Shown here piece after piece: positions 21,358 through 31,816 of a stretch of 64,000 nucleotides of DNA. Under the pieces are notes generated by a model that worked only from the letters and a program-made list of their open reading frames with translations, was not told the origin of the DNA and ran no database searches. Position 1 is the stretch's first letter. Each line of letters starts with the position of its first letter. A program made the position numbers and the translations under genes. Source of the stretch: Metamycoplasma subdolum (lineage in GTDB: Bacteria > Bacillota_I > Bacilli_A > Mycoplasmatales > Metamycoplasmataceae); NCBI RefSeq assembly GCF_033546815.1, contig NZ_CP137846.1, forward strand, positions 434,001-498,000, in the 5' to 3' direction.

Positions 21358-23175
21358 ATGCAAACATTTGATGCAATAGTTATTGGAGGCGGTCACGCCG
21401 GAATTGAAGCATGCTTTGCGTTAGCAAAGCGAAATTTTAAAGTTGCCTTAATTACTTTAAATACAAACCGTTTAGCAATGCTACCATGTAATCCATCAAT
21501 TGGTGGTTCAGCAAAAGGAATAATAACACGTGAAATTGACGCTCTAGGCGGTGTTCAAGGAATTTTTGCTGATAAATCAATGATTCAAATTAAGATGTTA
21601 AACTCTTCAAAAGGTCCAAGTGTTTGATCTTTAAGGGCACAAATTGATAAAGAAAAATATTGTCAAATCATTTTAGAAGAAATTAAAAAACAAAAAAATA
21701 TTACTTTAATTGAAGATGAAGCTTTAGATTTAATTGTAGAAAATAATTCTTGCATCGGAGTTAAAACTTTAACTCACGGCAATATTTTTTCAAAAGTAAC
21801 AATCATGACCACTGGTGTTTATATGAACTCAAGAATCTTGCGTGGCAAAGACATAAAATACGATGGACCAGATGGCGAAAAAACAAGCAATGATCTTTCA
21901 AATAATTTAAAAAAATATGGCTTTGAAATTATTAGACTTAAAACGGGAACACCTTGCAGAATTTATACCGACAGCATTGATTTTTCTAAAGTTGAAAAAG
22001 AAAAACTTGATAAAAACGAGCTAAATTTTTCAATGCATTCAAATATAAAATTAGATGAGCAAACTTGTTGTTATATAACTCATACAACTTTAAAAACTAA
22101 AGAAATTGTTTTAAAAAACTTGGATAAAAGCTCTCTTTATTCAGGAATAATAATTGGAATTGGCCCAAGATATTGTCCTTCAATTGAAGATAAAATTGTC
22201 CGCTTTCAAGAAAAAGATACACATCATATTTTCTTTGAACCAGAAACATCAAAAGGCGACATAATGTATATAAATGGTCTTTCAACTTCAATGCCAGTTG
22301 ATGTTCAAGATTTAATGATAAAATCAATTCCTGGGCTTGAAAATGCTAAGGTTCAAAAGTATGGTTATGCTATTGAATATGATGCAATTAATCCTTTAAA
22401 TTTACATAAATCTTTAGAATCTAAATTAGTTAAAAATTTCTTTTCCGCTGGTCAGCCTAACGGAACTAGTGGTTATGAAGAAGCGGCTGCTCAAGGGCTT
22501 GTTGCTGGAATAAACGCAGCAAATAAACTTGACAATATGCCTCATATGGAAATAAAAAGAAATGATGCTTACATTGGCGTTTTAATTGATGATATTGTTA
22601 CAAAAGGAACAAATGAACCTTATAGAATGCTTACTAGTAGAGCTGAATATCGCTTGCTTTTAAGAAACGATAATGTTGATATAAGACTTGCAAAATATGC
22701 TTTTGAAAACAAGATGATTGATGAAAAAGAATATAACCGCATAAATCAAAAATACGCTTCAATACAGAAGAAAATTGAAAATTTGAAGGAAGATTATGTT
22801 TCGGCAAATTCAGATCTCGCAAAGAAATATAATAATTTCAATGGGATCTCAAAATTAAAACTTTTAGCTAATCCAGCAACTGATCCAATTGATATTTTAG
22901 GAAATGATTATCCTTACATAAATGAACTTACAATTCAAGTTAGACTTTTTGGTTATCTTAAAAAACAAGAAAGTACTGCTGAAAAAATGCTTCGTCTTGA
23001 AAAATTAAAAATACCTGTTGATATTGATTATTATTTAGTTGATAATCTCGCAACCGAAGCAAGACAAAAACTTACAAAAATTAAACCAACAACGATCGGG
23101 CAAGCTTCAAGAATAAGCGGAATTAATCCTGCTGATATTCAAATGTTAATGTATTATTTAAACAATAAGAGATAA
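21358..23175 (+). CDS. mnmG: tRNA uridine-5-carboxymethylaminomethyl modification enzyme MnmG
   Basis: MnmG (GidA) with MnmE modifies U34 of tRNAs reading NNA/NNG codons, using FAD. It is 605 residues. It has the dinucleotide-binding motif [16 protein letters not shown] at the N-terminus, the family blocks [12 protein letters not shown] and GTPCRI, and the C-terminal helical domain with [20 protein letters not shown]. The start codon lies one base after the rbfA stop with no clear Shine-Dalgarno, so translation is probably coupled. mnmE is not in the window. Confidence 0.97.
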
Positions 23176-23176
23176 T

Positions 23177-23608
23177 ATGAAAATAAATATAATAGCAGTT
23201 GGAAATTTGACTAAAGAATTCAAAGATTTATATGATTCTTATGTTAAAAAAATAAGTTTCTTTAGCAAGATCAACTTAATTGAAATAAAAGAAATTAATG
23301 AACAAAATATTGAACTTAAAAAAGAAAAAGAAACAAAACTTATTGTTGAAAAAATTCCAAAGAGTTCAAAGATCTTTTTGTTATCAATCAAAGGTAAAAC
23401 TTTTGATAGTGTAGAATTTTCAAATCTTTTGGAAGAAGATAACCTAACTTTTGTTATCGGAGGTTCAAACGGTGTTTGCGAAGAAAACTTTGATAATAAA
23501 ATTTCATTTTCAAATCTAACATTTCCTCATCAACTTTTTAGAGTAATGTTGGTTGAACAAATATATCGTGGATTTACTATTAAAAATAACATTAAATATC
23601 ATAAGTAA
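23177..23608 (+). CDS. rlmH: 23S rRNA (pseudouridine1915-N3)-methyltransferase RlmH
   Basis: RlmH is a SPOUT methyltransferase that methylates pseudouridine 1915 in helix 69. It is 143 residues, somewhat shorter than the usual 155-160. It starts MKINIIAVGNLTKEFKD. The knot region contains FVIGGSNGVCEE and the C-terminal SNLTFPHQLFRVMLVEQIYR, both diagnostic. It is the last gene of the nusA transcript, 1 nt after mnmG, and ends at a hairpin. Confidence 0.95.
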   Translation: MKINIIAVGNLTKEFKDLYDSYVKKISFFSKINLIEIKEINEQNIELKKEKETKLIVEKIPKSSKIFLLSIKGKTFDSVEFSNLLEEDNLTFVIGGSNGVCEENFDNKISFSNLTFPHQLFRVMLVEQIYRGFTIKNNIKYHK

Positions 23609-23633
23609 AGTTAGTTGAAGGCTGACTTTTTTT
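23609..23633 (+). terminator. Terminator of the nusA-rlmH operon
   Basis: AGTTAG pairs with CTGACT (one G-U pair) around a 7-base loop, followed by seven T. It starts right after the rlmH stop. Confidence 0.7.
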
Positions 23634-23667
23634 AATTAATTTTTACATGAAAAAAGTTATTAATTTT

Positions 23668-23684
23668 ATATAATTATGTTATAT
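23668..23684 (+). promoter_or_regulatory. Inverted repeat overlapping the -10 box of the methyltransferase operon
   Basis: ATATAA-TTATG-TTATAT forms a 6-5-6 inverted repeat that contains the -10 hexamer TATAAT (23669-23674). It lies 18 bases before a small gene set that includes an HTH regulator. That placement suggests an operator for autoregulation, but the repeat is AT-only and short. Confidence 0.35.
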
Positions 23685-23701
23685 AAGCAGGAGGAAAAAA
23701 T

Positions 23702-23791
23702 ATGCATTATAATGAGGAAACATTTAGAAATTTTTTAAAAGATTTAGAGTTAGAACGTTATAGAGAGGATTTCGGTCACGTTAAAATATAA
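23702..23791 (+). CDS. Short peptide (29 aa) ahead of the HTH-methyltransferase pair
   Basis: ATG follows a strong GGAGG Shine-Dalgarno and opens a 29-codon frame ending in TAA. The peptide is charged and looks helical (NEETFRNFLKDLELERYR). I recognise no family. It may be a real small protein, a leader peptide, or what is left of a larger gene such as a restriction component. The Shine-Dalgarno is better than that of the HTH gene 13 nt downstream. Confidence 0.4.
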   Translation: MHYNEETFRNFLKDLELERYREDFGHVKI

Positions 23792-23804
23792 TAAAAGAGG
23801 AAAA

Positions 23805-24011
23805 ATGAATTGGTTAGAATTAATAAAACAATTAAGAAATAAAATGCTTATTACTCAAAGCGAACTTGCAGAAGAAATTGGAGTTACATTTGCTACTGTT
23901 AACCGTTATGAAAACGGATGATTTGAACCAACCATGAAAATTAAAAGAAAACTTATGCGTCTTTTTAAGATATATGGAATAGTAGAAAGCGACACTAACT
24001 ATGGAAAATAA
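23805..24011 (+). CDS. HTH XRE-type regulator beside the methyltransferase
   Basis: This 68-residue protein consists almost entirely of one helix-turn-helix domain: MNWLELIKQLRNKMLITQSE, then LAEEIGVTFATVNRYENGWF with E-P-T-M-K after it. Q-S-E-L-A-E-E-I-G-V-x-x-x-T-V-N-R-Y-E-N-G is the classic XRE/Cro signature. It overlaps the methyltransferase start by 11 nt, so the two are co-translated. Its size and position recall controller (C) proteins of restriction-modification systems. It probably controls this operon from the inverted repeat upstream. Confidence 0.8.
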
Positions 24012-25197
24012 CAAAATTTTTATTGGCGATAATCTTAAAACAATGAATTCAAAATCATTCGAACCTTTTTTAAATAAAGTTAAATTCATTTATATCGACC
24101 CACCATATAATACGTTAAATACAACTTTTGCTTATAAGGATAAAAATTACAATTGAGCAGAAGATATACAAAAAAGACTTGAGGTTTCATATAAATTTTT
24201 AACCGTAAACGGAGTTATTTTTATAAGTATTGACGATAATGAACTTGCAACGTTGTTGCAAATTTGTTATAAAGTTTTTGGAAAAGAAAACTATGTTGGG
24301 CTTTTCATTACCAAGCAAGCACAAAGAAGCAATGCAAAACATATTAACACTATCCATGAATATGTTTTAGCATTTGCTAAAAATAAAAAAATGCTCCCTA
24401 AATTCTATATAAAAAGAATGGAAAATCCTAGTGAAGCATTATTAATAAAAGCAATTATTAATAAAGTTAAAAGAAGTTTTAAAATTTCAAAAGAAAAAGC
24501 TAGTTTGGAGCTTAAAAAATGCATTAATGATTACAATAAACAAACAGGATTAACTTGAATTAACAATTATTCAAACATAGATGAAAAAGGAAACATATTT
24601 TTTGCCAAAGATTTATCAACTCCTGGAAAACCAAATAAATTAGTTATTAATGAAATAAATCTTACATTAGAGCCATTAAAAACTCGTGCCTGATCAAGCA
24701 AGGAGAAAATCCTCAAACTTCATAAAGCAAAAAGACTTTGCTTTAAAGATGGTAGACCTTATGCTATTGAATATTTGAATGAGGCAACTGACAATGTAAA
24801 TTCAATTTTAAATTTCTATTCAAGGCAAGGGACTAAAAGTTTGAAAAATATGGGACTTTATGGTTTATTTGATACACCAAAACCAGTGGAATTAATTAAA
24901 TTTCTTATTCGTTCTTCACAACATGAAGATTCACTAATTCTAGATTTTTACGCCGGAAGCGGCACTACTGCTCAAGCTGTGTACGAAATAAATAAAGAAG
25001 ATAAAATGAACCATAAATTTATACTTATTCAACTTGATGAACCTATTAACGAAAAAAGCGAAGCATATAATGTAATGACAACCTTAGGCTATGAAAAGCC
25101 AAAAGTAAGTGATGCTATGATTCATAGAATCAAAACTTTCTTAAAAATAAATAATTTAAATGATAATTTTGAAATTGAAAACAAAATTTACGAATAA
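24001..25197 (+). CDS. Type III-like adenine-N6 DNA methyltransferase (orphan)
   Basis: This 398-residue beta-class methyltransferase has the catalytic motif IYIDPPYNT near residue 35, ahead of the SAM-binding motif ILDFYAGSGTTAQAVYEINK near 320. FISIDDNE and AFAKNKK lie between, as in type III Mod and related site-specific enzymes. It is shorter than full Mod subunits (over 600 residues), so the target-recognition region is reduced. No restriction gene follows; a terminator comes directly after the stop. It may be a solitary epigenetic methylase or a remnant of a restriction system. The recognition sequence cannot be predicted from sequence alone. Confidence 0.85.
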
Positions 25198-25226
25198 AAA
25201 ACTCGCCATTACAAATGCGAGTTTTT
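25197..25226. terminator. Bidirectional terminator after the methyltransferase
   Basis: AAAAACTCGC pairs perfectly with GCGAGTTTTT around a 10-base loop. It separates the methyltransferase from the convergent gene ending at 25239 and can serve both strands. Confidence 0.85.
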
Positions 25227-25238
25227 GTTGATATTATT

Positions 25239-25603
25239 TTATTTTTGCAAGGTTAAATTTATTCAAACTCTTTGTAAAACTTGACCTTGATTTTGCATTT
25301 CATATTTAAAATTTACTTCACTTAAGCCAAGAGAAACTTCATATAAAAATAAGTCTAATGTGTACTCTTGATTTTCGTGTTTTAAGGTTCAATGAGTTAT
25401 CTCATCAAGTATCATATAAAGCTCATTTTGTAAATACTTAATTTTTACTTCTTCTTCACTTATTTCAAGATGATGTAAATTTGAATTTTGATCACTAAAA
25501 TCAAAAATTAAAAATTCGTCTTTTGTTTTTTGAAAAAATGGAATAAATGGTGTTTCGAAAGAAACTTTTCATTCATCATCTATGAAAGTTTTTGAAGTAT
25601 ATT

Positions 25604-25613
<10 letters not shown>
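25239..25613 (-). CDS. Uncharacterised 124-residue protein, possibly DUF1934-like
   Basis: Found by reading TGA as Trp: MQLKYTSKTFIDDEWKVSFE at the start, INLTLQK at the end. There is no signal peptide or membrane helix. Predicted strands alternate with short polar turns, suggesting a small beta-barrel. The C-terminal FKYEMQNQGQVLQRVWINLT loosely recalls the DUF1934/YwiB barrel. I cannot confirm that. The start overlaps the gltX stop by 10 nt on the same strand, so it is translated with gltX. Confidence 0.6.
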
Positions 25614-26995
<1,382 letters not shown>

Positions 26996-27009
26996 AATTT
27001 ATCTCTTTT

Positions 27010-27756
27010 CTAAGGTTTTTCAAAAAATATTATTGTAGGCTCACTTCTTGTTCTTAAAAATTTTTCTTTATCAAGTATTCCTGGCTGATATGGTCAAGGT
27101 GCTTCTTCGGGATTTTCAGACCCATTTGCACTTTTAATAATACTTGCACTTTTGTCTAAAACTGATTTTCAATCATCAGAATGATTGTGTCATTGTTGAG
27201 AAGCTTTATCTAAGTAAAAATACATTACAAATAATACATCATTTCTATTTAGATAATTTTTAAACTTTGAATTTCTAATACTTGGCCAAAGTTGAACCAT
27301 TTCTTGTGGTTTTCAAGTAAAAATTCTATAATCAAAGCCTTCTTTTGATAAATATGGATTGGTAAAATCAAATAAATCAGCAAATTGTGTTTTATAAATT
27401 TTCGGTTTTTTGATTGAATTAGATTTTGGATTATTATTTGCATCCAAAACAGGAATTTTTTTACCATTTTTGTCTAGTTTAAAACTTCCATCGGATTCTT
27501 TTTCATATTCGTTTATATAATAAAACGGGTCTTTTCTGGAAACAGGATTTTGAATATCACGATTATAAGCATAAAATTCAGAAAGAGAACCTTTAAAATA
27601 AAAAATTCCATCACTTCTTTTTATAAACATTTCAGGTTTATTTTTTTCATTAGTTTTAATTGGAGGAAGGCCTTTCCCTGAACAATTAATTGATAAAAGC
27701 GGAAGTGAAGTTAACGAAAAAGTCCCTAATAGCATTAAAAATTTAGCTTTTTTCAA
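27010..27756 (-). CDS. Putative lipoprotein of unknown function
   Basis: This 248-residue protein has a prokaryotic lipoprotein-type N-terminus: MKKAKFLMLL, a hydrophobic stretch, then SLPLLSINC with Cys 25 as the probable lipidation site. Asn at -1 is unusual, though mycoplasma lipoboxes vary. The mature part is rich in Trp, Tyr and Lys with several KNGKKIP-type turns and no family I recognise. The start is TTG behind GAGAGG. In-frame TGA codons (27313-27315 and others) are Trp. It probably sits on the outer face of the membrane. gltX follows 14 nt later. Confidence 0.7.
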
Positions 27757-27916
27757 GATTATTACCTCTCTTTTAAATTGTGAATTTCCTTATATTAAAT
27801 ACTTTTATATAATTATAAGTTATAAAAATTATGTTAAATTTAAAAATTTATTAAACAAATAAAAACGTAATTTAAGAAATCAAGTAAAATATGTCATATT
27901 CTTAGCGGAGGAAACG

Positions 27917-28267
27917 ATGGAAGATAAATTAATTAATATTGCTGATCTTTTTAAACCACTAACGACAGATTTTTTAACAAAAAAATTAGAGGCAGTTGCC
28001 CCAGCGGAAACTGCAGGAAAAATTGCACTTTACCTCGCTACTGCTTTAACGATTATATCCCTTATCTTTTTAGCAATTGCAGGTATTCTTCTAATTGCTT
28101 CACTTATTATGGGTATAATGCCTGCAAAAGAACCGAACGCAGCCTTTGATGAGGGCGCTAGAAAAAGACAAAAAAGATCTAAGGTTATAAGAGCAGTAGT
28201 TTCGGCAATAGTTCTCGGTATCTTGGGTTCAATATTCCCGATCGTAATTAATATTATAGTAAAATAG
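27917..28267 (+). CDS. Small two-helix membrane protein upstream of a C39 exporter
   Basis: This 116-residue protein is preceded by GGAGG. Residues 1-33 are polar and amphipathic. A long hydrophobic segment (about 34-68, ALYLATALTIISLIFLAIAG) is followed by a basic loop (EGARKRQKRSKVIR) and a second helix (about 92-115, VSAIVLGILGSIFPIVINII). The basic loop should face the cytosol, putting both termini outside or in the membrane. I recognise no family. The layout resembles small pilin-like or bacteriocin-like proteins, but no double-glycine leader is visible. It has its own terminator, so it need not share a transcript with the exporter. Confidence 0.65.
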   Translation: MEDKLINIADLFKPLTTDFLTKKLEAVAPAETAGKIALYLATALTIISLIFLAIAGILLIASLIMGIMPAKEPNAAFDEGARKRQKRSKVIRAVVSAIVLGILGSIFPIVINIIVK

Positions 28268-28268
28268 T

Positions 28269-28292
28269 GAAACTGCCTTTGGCAGTTTTTTT
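28269..28292 (+). terminator. Terminator after the small two-helix protein
   Basis: AAACTGCC (28270-28277) pairs perfectly with GGCAGTTT (28281-28288) around TTT and is followed by more T. It is among the stronger terminators in the window. Confidence 0.88.
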
Positions 28293-28312
28293 ATTGCTTT
28301 TTCTAATGCACA

Positions 28313-28403
28313 ACATTATTACATAATGTATTAAGCGACTTTTCCTAAAGTTTTCCTAAAGTTTTCACAAATTTAATAAATTCTAAAAATCACTCACTAC
28401 AAT
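28313..28403 (+). promoter_or_regulatory. Palindrome, tandem repeat and -10 box before the C39 exporter
   Basis: Three elements lie in order. A perfect inverted repeat ACATTAT-TAC-ATAATGT spans 28313-28329. Two head-to-tail copies of TTTTCCTAAAG (28340-28350 and 28351-28361) are followed by a partial third copy. A -10-like TACAAT spans 28398-28403, 6 nt before the exporter ATG. The repeats sit where an activator or repressor would bind. No regulator gene is adjacent. Confidence 0.45.
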
Positions 28404-28409
28404 GAAAAT

Positions 28410-30443
28410 ATGAGAATAAAAATTCAGAATGATATCAAAGATTGCGGATTAGTTGTGCTTCAAGCTTTTTACAACAAATTTTATGATAAATGAATTAATA
28501 TTAATGAATTTAAGTGAAGGGCTAACTATTCCAAACAGGGCATTAATTTAGAAGAACTTGCAAAAATAGCGTCAAATTTTAATCTTGAATTAAATGCAAT
28601 GCAAGGTGATTTTGTTTCATTTAAAAAACTTAAACTAAAGGAAGAAATTTTTACTTTAATTTTTGAAAATAACACATTTCACTATGTGATTATTTTAGAA
28701 AAAAATGACAAGGAAATTATTTTGCTTGACCCCTTTAAGGGCAAAAGAAAGCTTGCTTTAGACGACTTTAAAAACTTGTATCAAGAAGTAATTATTTATG
28801 TTAAGAAAAAGGAGAAGATTCTTCCTATAAAATTAGTTGAAAAAAGAACAATAATTAATAATAAAATTTGGCTTGTTATTTTGACTATTATTTCAACAAT
28901 TTTAAGCCAAGTTTTAATTTATGGAACTAGTCTATTTTTTAAATATATTATTGATAAATATTTACAAAAAGTCCATCATGATGAAATACTAAAAATTACT
29001 ATCATTTTCAGTTGATTAATTGTTGTTAGAATAATTATTTTTTATGCTAATTCGCTTCTTAAACAAATAATGATTTTAAAAGTCCAGAAGCAGCTATTCA
29101 ATTCCTTTTATAAAGCAACAATTGAAGGGAATTTAAAACAACTTGAAAAATTAACAAGAAGTGAATATTTGCAAAGAGTTGGACTTTTGCCTTCAGTTGG
29201 AACGTTTTTAGCAACTATTTTTTCTACAATTTTTAACGATATTTTAATGTTGATTAGTATTTCAATATTGCTTTCTATAATTAGTTGAAAACTTTATTTA
29301 ATAAGTATTGGTTTCTTGAGTATGCTAATTTTAATAATTGCTTTATTTAAAGACAAAATTTGAAAAAAATACAATCCAATACTAAACAATAATCTTGAGA
29401 TTATGACTAAGCAAATTGAATCTTTTTTAAATAGTCAAGAAAGACTCAATAGTTCAATAAAAGAAAGCAATGTAAAATCATTTGAATTTCTAATGAAATC
29501 CAATGAACAAATTTCAAAAACTTTTTTCAATACTTTGAATTTAAAAGATGGATTTGTAAAATTGATTATTTTAATCGGACAAACTATTTTGGTTTATATT
29601 GCAACTTTCTATCTTTGAAAAGATGAGCTGGAACTTGGAAATTTGGTTTTATTCAACACATTATTTTCACTAATGATTACTCCTAGTGAAAGTATCACAA
29701 ATTTGTTACTAAATTTATCAATTTCTTTGAATGACTTAACACGTGTTGAATACATTTTGAATTGTGAAAAAGAAGACCTAAATACTGCAGGAAAAATAGT
29801 AGATAAAATTACTAAAATTTCTACAAAAAATCTTTCATTTTCCTACGGTTCAAATTTAATACTAAATTCAATTAATTTATCAGCAAAAAATTCAATCGTT
29901 TTGAAAGGAAATAACGGAAGCGGAAAAACTACATTGGCAAAACTTTTTGCCTCGTACTATTTAGATTATTCTGGAGATATATTTATAAATGACATTAACT
30001 TGAAGGAAATTAATATTAAAGATTGAAGAAACAAAGTTTTCATTAATAACAACAATGAATATTTCAAAACAGGCTTTTTAATTGAAGTTATAACAAACGA
30101 AGACAAACAAGCCCTGCATAACTTTATTGAAAATGCTAAGAAATTCAAGCTCATTGAAATGCTTGAAAAATTTAACCTAAATTTGAACAAAAGGATTGAA
30201 GCCGGAGGAATGTTTCTTTCAAGCGGTCAAAGGCAAATTATTAATCTTTTAAGACTATTTGCTTTTGATTATTCGCTCATTATTCTTGATGAAGCATTTG
30301 AAAATATTGAAGAGTCATCAAGAAAGGATTTAATGAAAGCAATAAGCAAAATTCATAAAGAGAAATTCTTTATTGAAATTAGTCACTCAGAACAGCATAT
30401 TTTCAAGAAACATCAAATTAATATAAATTTGATCAATTGTTAA
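28410..30443 (+). CDS. C39-peptidase ABC exporter (bacteriocin/peptide processing type)
   Basis: This 677-residue protein combines protease, membrane and ATPase domains. Residues 1-135 are a C39 peptidase with all catalytic positions: Gln 6, Cys 12 (QNDIKDCG), His 91 (TFHYVIIL) and Asp 107 (LLDPFKGK). About five to six membrane helices follow between about 150 and 435. The nucleotide-binding domain has Walker A GNNGSGKTT, signature LSSGQRQ, Walker B LIILDEAFENIEE and an H-loop at EISHSEQ. Such transporters cut a leader peptide at a double glycine and export the product. No obvious cargo gene is present. TACAAT lies 6 nt upstream of the ATG with no Shine-Dalgarno. Confidence 0.9.
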
Positions 30444-30460
30444 TTTAAACCCTAAAATGC

Positions 30461-30466
30461 TATAAT
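30461..30466 (+). promoter_or_regulatory. Extended -10 promoter of ybeY-era
   Basis: TGCTATAAT is a perfect extended -10 (TG at 30458-30459). It ends 9 nt before the ybeY ATG, so the leader would be only a few bases long. Confidence 0.65.
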
Positions 30467-30475
30467 TTTCTTATT

Positions 30476-30925
30476 ATGAATTTCATTAGTTTTAAGAACA
30501 AAAGTTATCACAAATTTGACTATCTTAGTGACTTTGAAAACATTTTAATTGAAGCACAAAAAGAATTCAAAGAGCCTAAAAATTTAAATGTTGATATTCT
30601 ATTTGTTACAGCTTTAGAAATGAAAAAGTTAAACAATGAATATCGGGGAAAAAATTACACAACAGACATTTTGTCGTTCCCGCTTGATGCTACAAAAGAA
30701 TTAGATTTTTTAGATTCAGTTATGCTTGGTCAAATTATTATTTCACCATGAAAAATAAAAAAACAAGCAAAAGAATTCGGTCATAGTTTAAAAAGAGAGT
30801 TTTGTTACATTTTTGCTCATGGAATTGCACACTTATTTGGTTTTGATCATCAAACTGAAGAAGAAGCAGAAATTATGAACAATCATGTTGAAAACATAAT
30901 GAAAAGATTGAACATAGGCAGGTAA
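30476..30925 (+). CDS. ybeY: Endoribonuclease YbeY (16S rRNA maturation)
   Basis: YbeY is a zinc metalloprotein needed for 16S rRNA 3' processing and ribosome quality control. It is 149 residues. The zinc motif HGIAHLFGFDH (H-x3-H-x5-H) lies near residue 120, and YTTDILSFPLD matches the family T-D-V-L-S-F-P strand. Trp 92 (SPWKIKKQAK) is TGA, so the standard code would cut off the active site. It lies 3 nt upstream of era, a conserved pair in bacteria. Confidence 0.96.
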
Positions 30926-30928
30926 GTT

Positions 30929-31813
30929 ATGAAGAAAGTTTGTGTTGTCGGCATTATTGGTCGACCTAATGTTGGTAAAAGTACTTTAATGAATAATATT
31001 TTGGGTCAAGAACTTGCAATAGTCTCACCTATTATTCAAACGACTAGAAATAACATCAGAGGAATTTACAATGACAAAGAATATCAAATTGTTTTTGTTG
31101 ATACTCCTGGAGTTCACAAAGCCAACGCTCTTTTCAATCAAAGATTAAATCAACAAAGCTTCAATATGCTGAATGAAGTTGATGCAATTTTATTTTTAAC
31201 TCCCGCTAATGAAGTAACTGGTTTAGGAGATAGATTTATTATTAAAAAAATAAATTCTTCAGAAATTGAAAACAAACTTGCAATAATTACAAAAATTGAT
31301 CTAGTAGACGATAAAAATAGACTAGATCAAAAAGCTGAAGATTTAAAAGATCTTGGCTTCAAAGATATTTTCGGGGCCGGTCTTAACTTGCCTAATACCT
31401 ACGCCGATATAATTAACCATTTAAAAACTTTCGCATATGAAGGCGAACCATTTTATGAAGATGAAGAACAATATGGCGATGTTGACTTAAGATTTATGGC
31501 TCAAGAATTTATTCGTGAAGCAGCACTTCAATGATTAACAAAAGACTTGCCTCACTCAATCGCTGTAAAAATTGATGATTTTATAGAAGAAGAAAACAAA
31601 CCTTACAACATTTTTGCAACAATTTATGTAAAAAGAGAAAGCCAAAAAGGAATCCTAATTGGTAAAGGTGCATCAATGATTAAAAACATTTCTATGTATA
31701 GTAGAAAGAAAATGGAAAAAGTTTTTGGTCACAAAGTTTATTTAATAATTCGCGTTAAAGTTAGCGAAAACTGAACGGAAAAAGAAGAAGAAATGAAAAA
31801 GTTGGGGTATTAA
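30929..31813 (+). CDS. era: GTPase Era
   Basis: Era is the essential 30S assembly GTPase that binds the 16S rRNA 3' end. It is 294 residues. It has G1 GRPNVGKSTLMN, G2 near QTTRNNIRG, G3 DTPGVHK and G4 TKID. The C-terminal KH domain contains KGILIGKGASMIKNISMYSR. G5 is FGAGLN rather than the usual SA motif. Two Trp are TGA. It is followed 3 nt later by a PotD-like gene, so polyamine uptake genes may be transcribed with ybeY-era. Confidence 0.97.
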
Positions 31814-31816
31814 TCA

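Noticed and set aside
27917-28267. Calling the 116-residue protein a bacteriocin precursor
   Set aside because: There is no double-glycine leader, it has its own terminator, and it has two full membrane helices with a basic loop. It is kept only as a candidate partner of the exporter.
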